DNA of 64,000 nucleotides from Vulcanimicrobium sp035943995 (lineage in GTDB: Bacteria; Vulcanimicrobiota; Vulcanimicrobiia; Vulcanimicrobiales; Vulcanimicrobiaceae), in the NCBI GenBank assembly GCA_035943995.1, contig DASZBS010000110.1, positions 6,511 through 70,510 on the forward strand. Reading direction: 5' to 3'. Under the pieces are notes generated by a model. It searched no databases, was not told the origin of the DNA, and worked only from the letters and a program-made list of their open reading frames with translations. This document shows positions 33,578 to 41,947 of the stretch, piece by piece. The translations under genes were made by a program, and so were the position numbers. Numbering within the stretch: position 1 is the first letter of the stretch; every line of letters begins with the position of its first letter.

Positions 33578-34663
33578 ATGACGGCTGCGCTGACGATCCG
33601 CACCATTCGCGCACGGGGGATCGACCTCGCGCTGCAGCGGCCGGTCGAAACCGCGAGCGGCACGATGCGCACCGCGCCGCTCGTGCTGATCGACCTCCTA
33701 ACCGAGGAGGGGATCGCGGGATGCAGCTATGTGCGCTGCTACACGCCCGTCGCGCTGGACCCGCTCGTCATGCTCATCGCGAACCTCGAGCCGCTGCTGC
33801 GCGGCGACGCCGCCGCGCCCGCGACGGTGGAGCGCAAGCTGCAGCGGCACTTCCGGTTGCTGGGCCCGCAGGGGCTCACCGGCATCGCGATGGCCGGCAT
33901 CGACATGGCGCTGTGGGACGCGCGCGCCAAAGCGTGCGGCGTGCCGCTCGTGACGCTGCTCGGGGGCGAACCGAAACCGATCCCCGCGTACGCGAGCTTA
34001 CGCACGATGAGCCCCGCCGGCGCCGCCGCGGAAGCAGCAGAGCTCGTCGCACGCGGTTTCACCGCGATCAAGGTGAAGATCGGGCGCGCCGATCTCGCCG
34101 CCGATCTCGAGACGATTCGCGCGGTGCGCGGCGCGATCGGCGCCGAAGCGAAGCTGATGGTCGACTACAATCAAAGCCTGACCGTACCCGACGCGATCGA
34201 CCGCGCGCATGCGCTCGACCACGAAGGCCTGTACTGGATCGAGGAGCCGACGCGCGCGGACGACTTCGACGGCCACGCGCGCATCGCGGCGGCGGCAAAG
34301 ACGGCGATCCAACTCGGCGAGAATTGGTGGGGACCGAACGACATGGCGAAGAGCATCGCCGCGCGCGCGTCCGACCACGCGATGCTCGACGTGATGAAGC
34401 TCGGCGGCGTCAGCGGCTGGCTGCGCGCCGCGGCGCTCGCCGACGCGGCGGGGCTGCCGGCGTCGAGCCATACGTTCCCCGAGCTCAGCGCGCATCTGCT
34501 CGGCGTCACGCCGACGTGCCGGTATCTCGAATACCTCGATCACGCCGGCCCGATCCTCGCCGAGCCGGTCGCCGTGGAGAACGGACACGTACCGATCGCC
34601 GATCGCCCCGGCAGCGGCCTGGCGTGGAACGAGGCCGCGATCGCGCGTGCGCTCGGCGCGTAG
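33578..34663 (+). CDS. Enolase-superfamily enzyme, mandelate racemase/muconate cycloisomerase group
   Basis: A 361-residue enzyme. Catalytic Lys165 and Lys167 are in AIKVKIG; metal ligands are Asp196 (VDYNQ), Glu222 in IEEP and Glu248 (LGENW); His298 in SSHTFPE matches the general base of mandelate racemase. The N-terminal capping domain has GCSYVRCYTP. These enzymes abstract the proton alpha to a carboxylate; racemase, dehydratase or epimerase activity cannot be separated by sequence alone. It starts two bases after the O-antigen-ligase-like gene and is probably co-transcribed, though no functional link is clear. Confidence 0.9.
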   Translation: MTAALTIRTIRARGIDLALQRPVETASGTMRTAPLVLIDLLTEEGIAGCSYVRCYTPVALDPLVMLIANLEPLLRGDAAAPATVERKLQRHFRLLGPQGLTGIAMAGIDMALWDARAKACGVPLVTLLGGEPKPIPAYASLRTMSPAGAAAEAAELVARGFTAIKVKIGRADLAADLETIRAVRGAIGAEAKLMVDYNQSLTVPDAIDRAHALDHEGLYWIEEPTRADDFDGHARIAAAAKTAIQLGENWWGPNDMAKSIAARASDHAMLDVMKLGGVSGWLRAAALADAAGLPASSHTFPELSAHLLGVTPTCRYLEYLDHAGPILAEPVAVENGHVPIADRPGSGLAWNEAAIARALGA

Positions 34664-34668
34664 GCGGC

Positions 34669-34857
34669 TTAGAGCGGCCGGCGGACCCGCGCTTCGCGGT
34701 CGGCGTTGAACGTGCTGCGCACCGCCGCAACCGCGGCGTCGAGCGCGGCTTGCGGCGTGCGTTTGCACGGGCAGCTCTCGCGCGCGGTGCCCGGACAGCC
34801 GCCGCGGTTATGATCCTCGACCCCGTGCCCGCACGGGCACGCGACTAATGAGCCCAT
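34669..34857 (-). CDS. Small cysteine-rich protein, 62 aa
   Basis: A 62-residue protein with five cysteines in the first half: VACPCGHGVEDHNRGGCPG and ARESCPCKRT. The CPC...C...CPC pattern with nearby histidines suggests a zinc or other metal-binding knuckle. The second half is a helix (PQAALDAAVAAVRSTF). No family is recognised. It lies convergent to the enolase-superfamily gene. The clustered cysteines argue against a chance ORF. Confidence 0.55.
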   Translation of the reverse strand: MGSLVACPCGHGVEDHNRGGCPGTARESCPCKRTPQAALDAAVAAVRSTFNADREARVRRPL

Positions 34858-35001
34858 CGAAATCCCTTCGCGTCCACCCGCTTATCCATCATCGGCACGT
34901 CCGCCGTGCGAATCGAGAGCGAGGAAGCGGCGAAGCCCCAGAAATGGGGTGAATCGAAAGGGCTCGCCCGCGGGTACGATACGAGCGATGGAGGAGCGCC
35001 G

Positions 35002-35205
35002 ATGAACCCCCTCGCGCGCGACCCGGAAGCGCTGGACTTGTTCCGCGAACGCGTCGACCGCGGCGACTGGCGAGCCGCGCGGCGGCTGGGCTTGGCCTTG
35101 CAGTTCCACCGCGCGACGCCGCAGCGCATCTTCGAGGACGACGCGGCGTACCTTCAGCGGCTCGCGGACGCATACGCGAAGCGGAGCCGTCGCTCCAGGC
35201 GCTGA
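35002..35205 (+). CDS. Small hypothetical protein, 67 aa
   Basis: The ATG at 35002 is preceded by GGAGGAG (34990-34996), a very good ribosome-binding site. The product MNPLARDPEALDLFRERVDR continues as a basic helical protein with C-terminal KRSRRSRR. No signal peptide or known motif. It could bind nucleic acid. It ends 79 bases before the oligopeptide-binding lipoprotein gene in the same direction. Confidence 0.55.
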   Translation: MNPLARDPEALDLFRERVDRGDWRAARRLGLALQFHRATPQRIFEDDAAYLQRLADAYAKRSRRSRR

Positions 35206-35284
35206 GCCCGCCCGCGATCATCTTCATTACGGCACACCTTCGACGCGCGTAGGTGAAGCGCCGCTGCCCGCCGGAGGAAGGCAC

Positions 35285-36916
35285 GTGAACGCACGAGCTC
35301 TCGCGCGCGTCTGCGCGGTCGCCGCCGCAACGCTGCTCTGCAACTGCTCGCCGCCGGCGCAAACCGGCAGCGGGGGCAGCGCGGCGGATACGCTGGTCGT
35401 CGCGCAGCAGCGCGAGCCGGCGTCGCTCAACCCGGCGCTGGAGAACGGCACGTCGTCGACGCAATGGGGCGAGCTGCTGTTCCAGTACATGGTCAAGTAC
35501 GACGATCGCGGGCAGCTCGTCGGCGACGCCGCGACCGAAGTGCCGTCGCTGCAGAACGGCGGGATCGCCAAGGACGGCGTGACGATCACGTACCACCTGC
35601 GGCGCGGCCTGAAGTTCGCCGACGGCGTGCCGCTCACCGCGAAGGACGCCGCGTGGTCGGTCGACGCGATCAACGATCCGCGCAACAACCCGCAGTCGCG
35701 CTTCGCCTACGACGTCGTGCGCAAAGCCGACGCGCCCAACGACACGACGCTGGTGCTCCATCTCAAGCGCCCGTTCGCACCGCTGCTGACGGTGGTGCTC
35801 GCGCCGCAAGGCTTCCCGATCCTGCCCAAGCACCTGCTGGCGAGCCTGCACGACTTCAACCACATCCCGTTCAACTCGATGCCGCTCGGATCGGGCCCGT
35901 ACGTAGTGACGAAGTGGGCGCGCGGCGACCGCGTTCAGATGCGCGCGAATCCGTACTACTACGCGGGCAAGCCGAAGATCGAGCACATCGACGTGCGCTT
36001 CGTCCCCGATCCGAACACCGCGATGAACCTGCTGCGCACCAAAGAAGTGGGCGGCGAGTTCACCGATCAGGACCTCGGCAACTACCCGCTGCTGCAAAAG
36101 ATCGCGGGCGTGCGCGTCGAGCTCACGCCGATGAACGCGGTCGGCGCGATCATCTTCAATACGCGCGATCCGCTCACGAGCGATCCGCGCGTGCGCCACG
36201 CGCTCGCGATGGCGCTCGACATCCCGTCGATGATGCAGAAGACGTACCGCGGCGCGGTGACGACGCACGCCGCCGGCCGCGGGCTGTTCATCTGGGCGCA
36301 CGATCCCAAGGCGTACCCCGACATCCCGTACGATCCGGACCAGGCGCGCAAGCTGCTCGACGCCGCGGGCTGGACGCTGGGCATCGACGGCATCCGGCGC
36401 AAGGGCGGCAAACAGCTCGACGTGCTGTTCATCTTGCAGGCCGCGACGCCGGGCGACACGCTCATCGGCAACGAGGTCGCGCAGTACGAAAAGGCCGTCG
36501 GCGTGGGCGTGACGCTCAAGGCGTTCAACATCGGGCAGCTCGTCGCGCCGGTGTCGGAAGGCGGGCCGGTGTACGGCGGCAAGTTCCAGATGGCGCTGTA
36601 TCCGTTCGTCAACGGCGACGATCCCGACACGACCGACCAGTTCGCGTGCGCGAACGTTCCGCCGCGCGGTTACAACAAGTCGCGCATCTGCGACCCGCGC
36701 CTCGACGCGCTGCTCAAACGCGGACAACAAACGTACGACCCGGCGCAGCGCAAGGCGATCTACGCGCAGCTCGAAGCGCTGCTGTACGCCGACCTGCCGA
36801 TCATGCTGCTGTACCAGCGGCCGATACTCGACGTGTTCACCGACCGGCTGCAACACCAGACGAACGGGCTGTCGACGGCGTGGTGGAACGTGGGCGCCTG
36901 GACGCTCGCGCCGTAA
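35285..36916 (+). CDS. Peptide ABC transporter substrate-binding lipoprotein (SBP_bac_5)
   Basis: A 543-residue family-5 solute-binding protein. The signal MNARALARVCAVAAATLLCN ends in a lipobox-like LLCNC. It contains PASLNPALENGTSSTQWGEL and FADGVPLTAKDAAWSVDAIN, typical of DppA/OppA-like proteins that bind oligopeptides or nickel-chelates. No permease or ATPase genes are adjacent, so it is an orphan binding protein that must use a transporter encoded elsewhere or act as receptor. A second member of the family is encoded at 45159-46808. Confidence 0.9.
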   Translation: MNARALARVCAVAAATLLCNCSPPAQTGSGGSAADTLVVAQQREPASLNPALENGTSSTQWGELLFQYMVKYDDRGQLVGDAATEVPSLQNGGIAKDGVTITYHLRRGLKFADGVPLTAKDAAWSVDAINDPRNNPQSRFAYDVVRKADAPNDTTLVLHLKRPFAPLLTVVLAPQGFPILPKHLLASLHDFNHIPFNSMPLGSGPYVVTKWARGDRVQMRANPYYYAGKPKIEHIDVRFVPDPNTAMNLLRTKEVGGEFTDQDLGNYPLLQKIAGVRVELTPMNAVGAIIFNTRDPLTSDPRVRHALAMALDIPSMMQKTYRGAVTTHAAGRGLFIWAHDPKAYPDIPYDPDQARKLLDAAGWTLGIDGIRRKGGKQLDVLFILQAATPGDTLIGNEVAQYEKAVGVGVTLKAFNIGQLVAPVSEGGPVYGGKFQMALYPFVNGDDPDTTDQFACANVPPRGYNKSRICDPRLDALLKRGQQTYDPAQRKAIYAQLEALLYADLPIMLLYQRPILDVFTDRLQHQTNGLSTAWWNVGAWTLAP

Positions 36917-36919
36917 ATT

Positions 36920-37291
36920 CTATTCGTCGCCCTCGTGCTCGGGCGGGTCTTCGAGCGTGATCGGGCCGTCGAACACCTCGAGCACCTCGCTGCCGGCGAC
37001 GACGACAGAGTCGCGTTCCTTGTCGACGATCGCCTCGCTCGCCTCGAACCACGCGATCGGGCCGTCCTCCTCTTCGTCGTGGCCGGGCGCGAGGTAGGCG
37101 AACTCCAGCAAGCCGACGGCGGCGAACGCGTCGATCAGCGCGGCGACCGGCCCCAGCGCTTCGGCGCGGGCGGACTCGTCGCCGTCGTCGACGCGCTTGA
37201 GGATCGCCCGCAGCTCCTCGGAAAGATGCTTCGCGACGTCGGGATGATCCAGCGGATCGGCCTGCGTCGCGGTATTGTCGTCGTGGTTCAC
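36920..37291 (-). CDS. Acidic hypothetical protein, 123 aa
   Basis: A soluble, strongly acidic protein: MNHDDNTATQADPLDHPDVA at the start and a C-terminus DPPEHEGDE. A central segment ALIDAFAAVGLLEFAYLAPG may form a helix-strand core, with DGPIAWFEASEAIVDKERDS after it. I recognise no family. It is convergent with the substrate-binding protein gene (three bases apart) and divergent from nothing obvious. Function unknown. Confidence 0.65.
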   Translation of the reverse strand: MNHDDNTATQADPLDHPDVAKHLSEELRAILKRVDDGDESARAEALGPVAALIDAFAAVGLLEFAYLAPGHDEEEDGPIAWFEASEAIVDKERDSVVVAGSEVLEVFDGPITLEDPPEHEGDE

Positions 37292-37332
37292 AGCGGGCGG
37301 CTTCGACGCGCACCGCCAAACACATGGCTACG

Positions 37333-38274
37333 TCATCGTGGGGGCTTCGGTGCAGCGGTCGCGCGCGGCGAGGTCGACGGTTGCGGCGACGCGCTCGATG
37401 GGCTCGGCGAATCGGCCGGCGGCTGCGGCGACGCGGTCGCGGGGAGCGGTGTGGCGGCCGGCGTCCCGGTCGGGACCGGAGTAGGGGTCGGCGGCGCGAC
37501 GCACGGCGGCGTGAGGACTTGGGCCTTCAATCCCTTCGCGATCTGCATCGTTTCGGGCGACGGGCTCGGCGTCGGTTCAGGCGTCGGGCTTGCCGTCGGA
37601 GCCGGCGTCGGCGTGGGCGACGGCGACGCGACCGGTCGCCCGCGGTTCGTGCGAGGCGCAGCAGTCACGGTCGCGACGGGAACGGGGACCGCCGTCGGCT
37701 CGGGTGATGCGGTAGGCGCTGCGGTTTGGCACGGCACCGGCACGGAGTAATAATGCTCGGTGAACCCGATCGCGATCTCGCGCTTGATCAATTTACCGAA
37801 GTACGTGTTCGGAAACACCGTCGCAATGCGGTTCATGTAGGCCCAGGCCTGTTGCTGGTTCGCCTGCACCCAAATCTTTTTTTCGACGGAGATCGCCAAA
37901 TAATAGGAGCGCCCCAATTGAGGATCGCGCGGATAGCGCTTCTCCCAATCCTTGAGCGCGTCTTCAGCAAACGCTACCTTCGCGACGACCGAGGGATCCG
38001 TGGTGTGGTCGCCCGCGGTGATCCCCGCATCGTGCAGCGTATTGTTGATCCCGAGAAAGCTCATCTTCAGCCGCCCGAAGTATTCATCCGCGGGGGCCGA
38101 GATTCGCATGAGGCTGAGATGCTCGCGCTCGTACTTTGACAGCGGCGCCGTCGATTTCGCCGGCGCGGGGGCCGCCGATTTCAGCGGGACCGGCGATGTC
38201 GATTTCGTCGGCGTGCTCGCCGCCGCGACTGCGACGCTGAGCAAACTTAGCACGATCGGGGCGAGGGGATTCAC
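37333..38274 (-). CDS. Secreted proline-rich protein of unknown function
   Basis: A 313-residue exported protein with signal MNPLAPIVLSLLSVAVAAAS. Residues 45-180 form a helical, folded region (YEREHLSLMRISAPADEYFG, RYPRDPQLGRSYYLAISVEK), perhaps a tetratricopeptide-like or OMP-decorating domain; the last 130 residues are low-complexity Pro/Thr/Ser/Ala (SPTPTPAPTASPTPEPTPSP). Such tails are typical of cell-surface anchoring or wall-spanning. The folded region contains no catalytic motif I can identify. Confidence 0.72.
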   Translation of the reverse strand: MNPLAPIVLSLLSVAVAAASTPTKSTSPVPLKSAAPAPAKSTAPLSKYEREHLSLMRISAPADEYFGRLKMSFLGINNTLHDAGITAGDHTTDPSVVAKVAFAEDALKDWEKRYPRDPQLGRSYYLAISVEKKIWVQANQQQAWAYMNRIATVFPNTYFGKLIKREIAIGFTEHYYSVPVPCQTAAPTASPEPTAVPVPVATVTAAPRTNRGRPVASPSPTPTPAPTASPTPEPTPSPSPETMQIAKGLKAQVLTPPCVAPPTPTPVPTGTPAATPLPATASPQPPADSPSPSSASPQPSTSPRATAAPKPPR

Positions 38275-38362
38275 GCAGCAAGAACGCCGCGCCGGCTCCC
38301 TACGTTCCGCTCCGACCCACCCCGACGGGCATTCAGACGAGGGCTCGTATGCGGGTAGCGGG

Positions 38363-40048
38363 CTAGCGCAACCCGTCGTAGCGGTCGCGTGCTAGCCACG
38401 TTTGCGCGACGCGGCGGCGCAAGTCGAGCTCGCGCTCGGTGGCGGTTACGACGTTGCCACCGACGCGCTGGTTGAGCGTCCCGTGAATCTTGCGGTGCTC
38501 GACGCCGAAGCGGTTGCTGACGCGCGAGACGATCGCGTGCAGCGAACGGCGCAGCGCCTCCTTGCGCTCCGCGCTCGTCACGGCCGGCTCCGGCGGCTCG
38601 TCGTCGCGCGATGCTTCGCCGCCGTCGAGTGCGAACGGCGCGCCGGCGGCGAACGCCGCGGGATTGAACAGCGGGCCGTAGTCGACGACGCGCTCGGCCG
38701 TCGTGCGCGCGGCGAGCGCTTCGTACAACCCCGCGTCGGCGGCGCGCTCGGCGAGCCGCGCAGCGTCCAGCGCGGCCGCATCCGCGTCGCGCTCGTCGCG
38801 GGCGCGCAGCCCGTGGCGAACGTCCACCGTGATCCCGTGCGCGAGCATGCGCAGCCGCTGATCGTCCGGGACGAACACGTACGCCGTGGAATCGTTCGCG
38901 CCGTCGATGGTGCGCACGAACCGGCCGCAGAACTGCCGGAAATACAGCTCGGTGACGACGTTCGACGCGAACACGCCGACGCGCAGCCGCGGGATGTCGA
39001 CGCCTTCGCTCACCATGTGCACCGCGACGATCCACGGGTCGGCGGAGCGCGCGAACGCCGCGATGCGGTCCGAGGCGTCGGCCAGGTCCGACACCACGAT
39101 CGCCGGCGTCACGCCGAGCTTGCGCTGCATCAGCGCGGCGATCGCGCGCGCATGGTCCTGGTTCATCGCCGCCACGAGGCCCCCCGCGTCGCGATGGCCC
39201 TCCGCGCGCACGGACAGCAGCCGCGCGTGCGCCAGCGACAGCACGTCGCCGATCCATTCCTCGTGCGTGAGCATCGTGCGCAGCCGCTCGGAGTGATGGC
39301 GCTTGTCGCGCAGCGCCGTGTCGAACGTCGCGCCCATCTCCATCCCGTCGCGCGCGATCCATTCCGCCTCACCGCCGTGCAGCGCGAACACGAGCGCGCG
39401 GCACACGCCGTCGCGCAGCGCGGTCGCGTAATCGTACGCAAAGCTCGCCAGCGACAGGCCGCGGTCGTAGCGCACGAACGGGATCGCGGCGCCGTCGCTG
39501 CGGAACGGCGTGCCCGACATCGACACGCGGTGCGCGGCCGGTTCGAACGCGTCGCGCAACGCCTTGCCCCACGTCGCGTCGTCGCCGGCATGGTGGATCT
39601 CGTCGAGCACCACGCCCAAGCCGGCGCTCTCGGTGCTCGCGTCGCGCGAGAGCTGACGGTACAGCCGCGGCGCCGCGCACACTTGCTGATACGTCACCAC
39701 CGCGCCGTGGACGTCGCGCGCCAGCCGCTGGTGCGCGTTGGAGAACTTGTGGTCGAGCACGATCCCCGCGCCCAGCATCGCGCGCGCCACCTGCGCCTTG
39801 AGGTGCTCGCGCGGCACGACGACCATCATCCGGCCGGCCGCGCCGTCCTTGAGCAGCGCGTGTGACACCCGCGTCGCAAAGCGGGTCTTCCCGGCGCCCG
39901 GGGTCGCCACGATCAGCGCATCGCTCGGCCGATCCGCATCCCACCCTTCGAACGCCGCCCGCTGCCACGCGCGCAGCGGTAACCTCCAGTTGTGGAGACG
40001 CGGTCCCGGCACGGGGATCTGGGGTTCGGTTCCCCGGCCCGTCGTCAT
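38363..40048 (-). CDS. SF2 DEAD/DEAH-type helicase (type III restriction-helicase fold)
   Basis: A 561-residue superfamily 2 helicase. Motif I is VATPGAGKTRFA, motif II VLDEIHHAG (DExH), motif III SMSGTPFRSDG, and the C-terminal RecA domain has VHMVSEGVDIPRLRVGVFAS (motif V) and RQFCGRFVRT (motif VI). The Q-motif-like PLRAWQRAAFEG precedes. This layout resembles ResIII/XPB-type ATPases that track on DNA. It may serve repair or a restriction-like role; no methylase or nuclease gene neighbours it. The ATG at 40048 is chosen; an upstream frame would run into the divergent gene's leader. Confidence 0.88.
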   Translation of the reverse strand: MTTGRGTEPQIPVPGPRLHNWRLPLRAWQRAAFEGWDADRPSDALIVATPGAGKTRFATRVSHALLKDGAAGRMMVVVPREHLKAQVARAMLGAGIVLDHKFSNAHQRLARDVHGAVVTYQQVCAAPRLYRQLSRDASTESAGLGVVLDEIHHAGDDATWGKALRDAFEPAAHRVSMSGTPFRSDGAAIPFVRYDRGLSLASFAYDYATALRDGVCRALVFALHGGEAEWIARDGMEMGATFDTALRDKRHHSERLRTMLTHEEWIGDVLSLAHARLLSVRAEGHRDAGGLVAAMNQDHARAIAALMQRKLGVTPAIVVSDLADASDRIAAFARSADPWIVAVHMVSEGVDIPRLRVGVFASNVVTELYFRQFCGRFVRTIDGANDSTAYVFVPDDQRLRMLAHGITVDVRHGLRARDERDADAAALDAARLAERAADAGLYEALAARTTAERVVDYGPLFNPAAFAAGAPFALDGGEASRDDEPPEPAVTSAERKEALRRSLHAIVSRVSNRFGVEHRKIHGTLNQRVGGNVVTATERELDLRRRVAQTWLARDRYDGLR

Positions 40049-40156
40049 CCGAGGAACATCGCGCGGCGACCGCGACGCGTGCCCGAGCACGGTTTGAAGG
40101 GTTATCTTTGCGGTACAGAGTATGTCGTCGCGAACTCTCTGCATCGGAGCCGCCCC

Positions 40157-40774
40157 GTGGACGTCACCCGCGCCATCGCCGACCTCGACGAAGTCCGATC
40201 CCGCCTCGCCTCGGTCCAGCGCTTTCGCGGCCTCTCGGGCGCCGCGGCGCTCGCCAGCGGGCTGGCGGCGCTGGGGAGCGGCATGGTCCAGCTCACCCTG
40301 ATCCCGTCCCCGCGGACCGCGGACGACGCGGCGCGCTACGTCGCGATCTGGATCGCCTGCCTCGCGTTCGCCCTGGCGCTCAACTACGGCGCGGTCGCGG
40401 TCTGGCTGGTCAAGAACTGGTCGTTCCGGGCCCGGACCGAGCTGCAGACGGCGGCCGTCGCAATCGTCCCGTCCGTCGTCGCCGGCGGCGCCTTCACGGC
40501 CGCCCTGCTCGCGCGCGGCGAGATCGGGCTGCTGCCGGGTACGTGGGCGCTTTGCTACGGCCTCGGTTTGCTGGCGGCGCGCTCGATGCTGCCGCGCCGG
40601 GCCGTCGCGGTCGCGCTCGGTTTCGCGGCGATCGGCTCGACGCTGCTGTTCGCGTCCGGTACGAACGCGCTCGCGTGGTGGGTGATGCCGCTGATGTTCG
40701 GCCTTGGGCAGACGGTCATCGGAATCTTGATCCTGCGCGACGAGGCGATGTACACGAACGCGGTGCGCGCGTGA
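40157..40774 (+). CDS. Integral membrane protein, partner of adjacent wHTH regulator
   Basis: A 205-residue protein with a soluble N-terminal helix (DVTRAIADLDEVRSRLASVQ) and five or six membrane segments. No transporter signature is visible. The GTG stop/start arrangement with the next gene (GTGA at 40771-40774) shows it is co-translated with a small winged-helix regulator; such membrane protein/regulator pairs often sense envelope or small-molecule signals. The start at 40157 is GTG; only about 110 bases separate it from the divergent helicase gene. Confidence 0.75.
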   Translation: MDVTRAIADLDEVRSRLASVQRFRGLSGAAALASGLAALGSGMVQLTLIPSPRTADDAARYVAIWIACLAFALALNYGAVAVWLVKNWSFRARTELQTAAVAIVPSVVAGGAFTAALLARGEIGLLPGTWALCYGLGLLAARSMLPRRAVAVALGFAAIGSTLLFASGTNALAWWVMPLMFGLGQTVIGILILRDEAMYTNAVRA

Positions 40775-41127
40775 ACGGCGACGCGCCGTTCGCCTTCGCC
40801 GGGCTGGAACGGATCTTTCACGAGCGCGGCCGGTTGGCCGTGTGCGCGTGTCTGGTCGCCAACCCCGACGGGATGCGCTTCACCGACTTGCAGGACGCGT
40901 GCGGTTTGACCGACGGCAACTTGAACCGGCACTTGCACGCGCTGGCCGAGGTCGGCGTCGTGACCAGCGAGCGTGTGCGCGGCCACGGCCGCCCCACGAC
41001 GATCGTGCGCATCACCGACGACGGCCGCACGCGCTTTCTCGCCTACGTCGACGAGCTCGAAGCCGTCGTGCGCGGCGTGCAGCAGCGCGCGGAAGCACCC
41101 GCGTCACGCTTGGCGGCGCAGTCGTGA
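40771..41127 (+). CDS. Winged-helix transcriptional regulator (MarR/ArsR-like)
   Basis: A 118-residue wHTH protein: RLAVCACLVANPDGMRFTDL with recognition helix LTDGNLNRHLHALAEVGVVT and wing GHGRPTTIVRITDDGR. The pattern is that of the PF13601 'winged helix DNA-binding domain' often encoded next to membrane proteins. The C-terminal helix probably dimerises. It overlaps both the upstream membrane gene and the downstream uppS gene by GTGA, so all three are one translationally coupled operon. It probably represses its own operon. Confidence 0.85.
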   Translation: MNGDAPFAFAGLERIFHERGRLAVCACLVANPDGMRFTDLQDACGLTDGNLNRHLHALAEVGVVTSERVRGHGRPTTIVRITDDGRTRFLAYVDELEAVVRGVQQRAEAPASRLAAQS

Positions 41128-41843
41128 TCGAACGCGCACCCGTCGTAACCGGCGTGCCGCGCCACGTCGCGATCATCATGGACGGCAACCGCCGCTGGGC
41201 GCGCACGCACGCGCTGCCCGCGCTCGAAGGCCACCGCCGCGGGATGCAAGCGTTGGAACGCACCATCGACGCCGCGCTGAGCGCCGGCATCGCGATGCTC
41301 ACCGTGTACGCGTTCAGCGAAGAGAACTGGACGCGCGAGCACCGCGAAGTGTTCGGTCTGTTCGGTCTGGCCGAATCGTTCGCGCGCGACAAAGCCGCCG
41401 CGCTGGCCGCCCGCGGCGTGCGCGTGCGCATGATCGGACGACGCGACCGTCTGCCCAGCGGCGTGGTCGAAGCGTTCCGCATCCTCGAAGAGCGCACCGC
41501 GCACGGCAGCGCGATGCTGCTCGCGATCGCGGTCGACTACGGCGCGCGCACGGAGCTGCGCGACGCGTGCCGCTCGCTCGCGCGCGATGTCGCCGCAGGC
41601 ACGCTCGCACCTGAACAGATCGACGAGGACGCGATCGCGGCAAAGCTGTGGACCGCGGGCTTCCCCGACCCCGACCTGGTGGTCCGGACCGGCGGCGAGC
41701 TGCGGCTGTCGAACTTCTTGCTCTACCAGAGCGCGTACGCGGAGCTGTGGTCGACGAATGACCCCTGGCCGGATTTCGACGCCGCAACTCTGGACCGCGC
41801 GATCGACGCGTTCGCCACCCGCGAGCGCCGCTTCGGCCGGTAG
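41124..41843 (+). CDS. uppS: Undecaprenyl diphosphate synthase (isoprenyl transferase)
   Basis: A 239-residue cis-prenyltransferase. The diphosphate-binding motif IIMDGNRRWA has catalytic Asp20; HRRGMQALERTI, YAFSEENW and the C-terminal DPDLVVRTGGELRLSNFLLY are family hallmarks, with the terminal E-x-W-S/T-x-x-x-W-P-D-F (AELWSTNDPWPDF). It condenses isopentenyl diphosphate onto farnesyl diphosphate to make the lipid carrier for peptidoglycan and surface glycans. The GTG start overlaps the regulator's stop, an unusual operon context for this essential gene. Confidence 0.95.
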   Translation: MIERAPVVTGVPRHVAIIMDGNRRWARTHALPALEGHRRGMQALERTIDAALSAGIAMLTVYAFSEENWTREHREVFGLFGLAESFARDKAAALAARGVRVRMIGRRDRLPSGVVEAFRILEERTAHGSAMLLAIAVDYGARTELRDACRSLARDVAAGTLAPEQIDEDAIAAKLWTAGFPDPDLVVRTGGELRLSNFLLYQSAYAELWSTNDPWPDFDAATLDRAIDAFATRERRFGR

Positions 41844-41947
41844 CATAGCAGGCGAGTGCTCAATCAGGGCACACGTCTTTTCGGCCAAAATGCCGCGGAC
41901 AGACCCATGGACAAGGTCGTGGACAATCCGGGCCCAATAATCGCTCG

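Noticed and set aside
34669..34857. Cys-rich 62-residue ORF as a second RiPP precursor
   Set aside because: The cysteines are at the N-terminus in a metal-knuckle pattern with no leader, and no maturase is adjacent.
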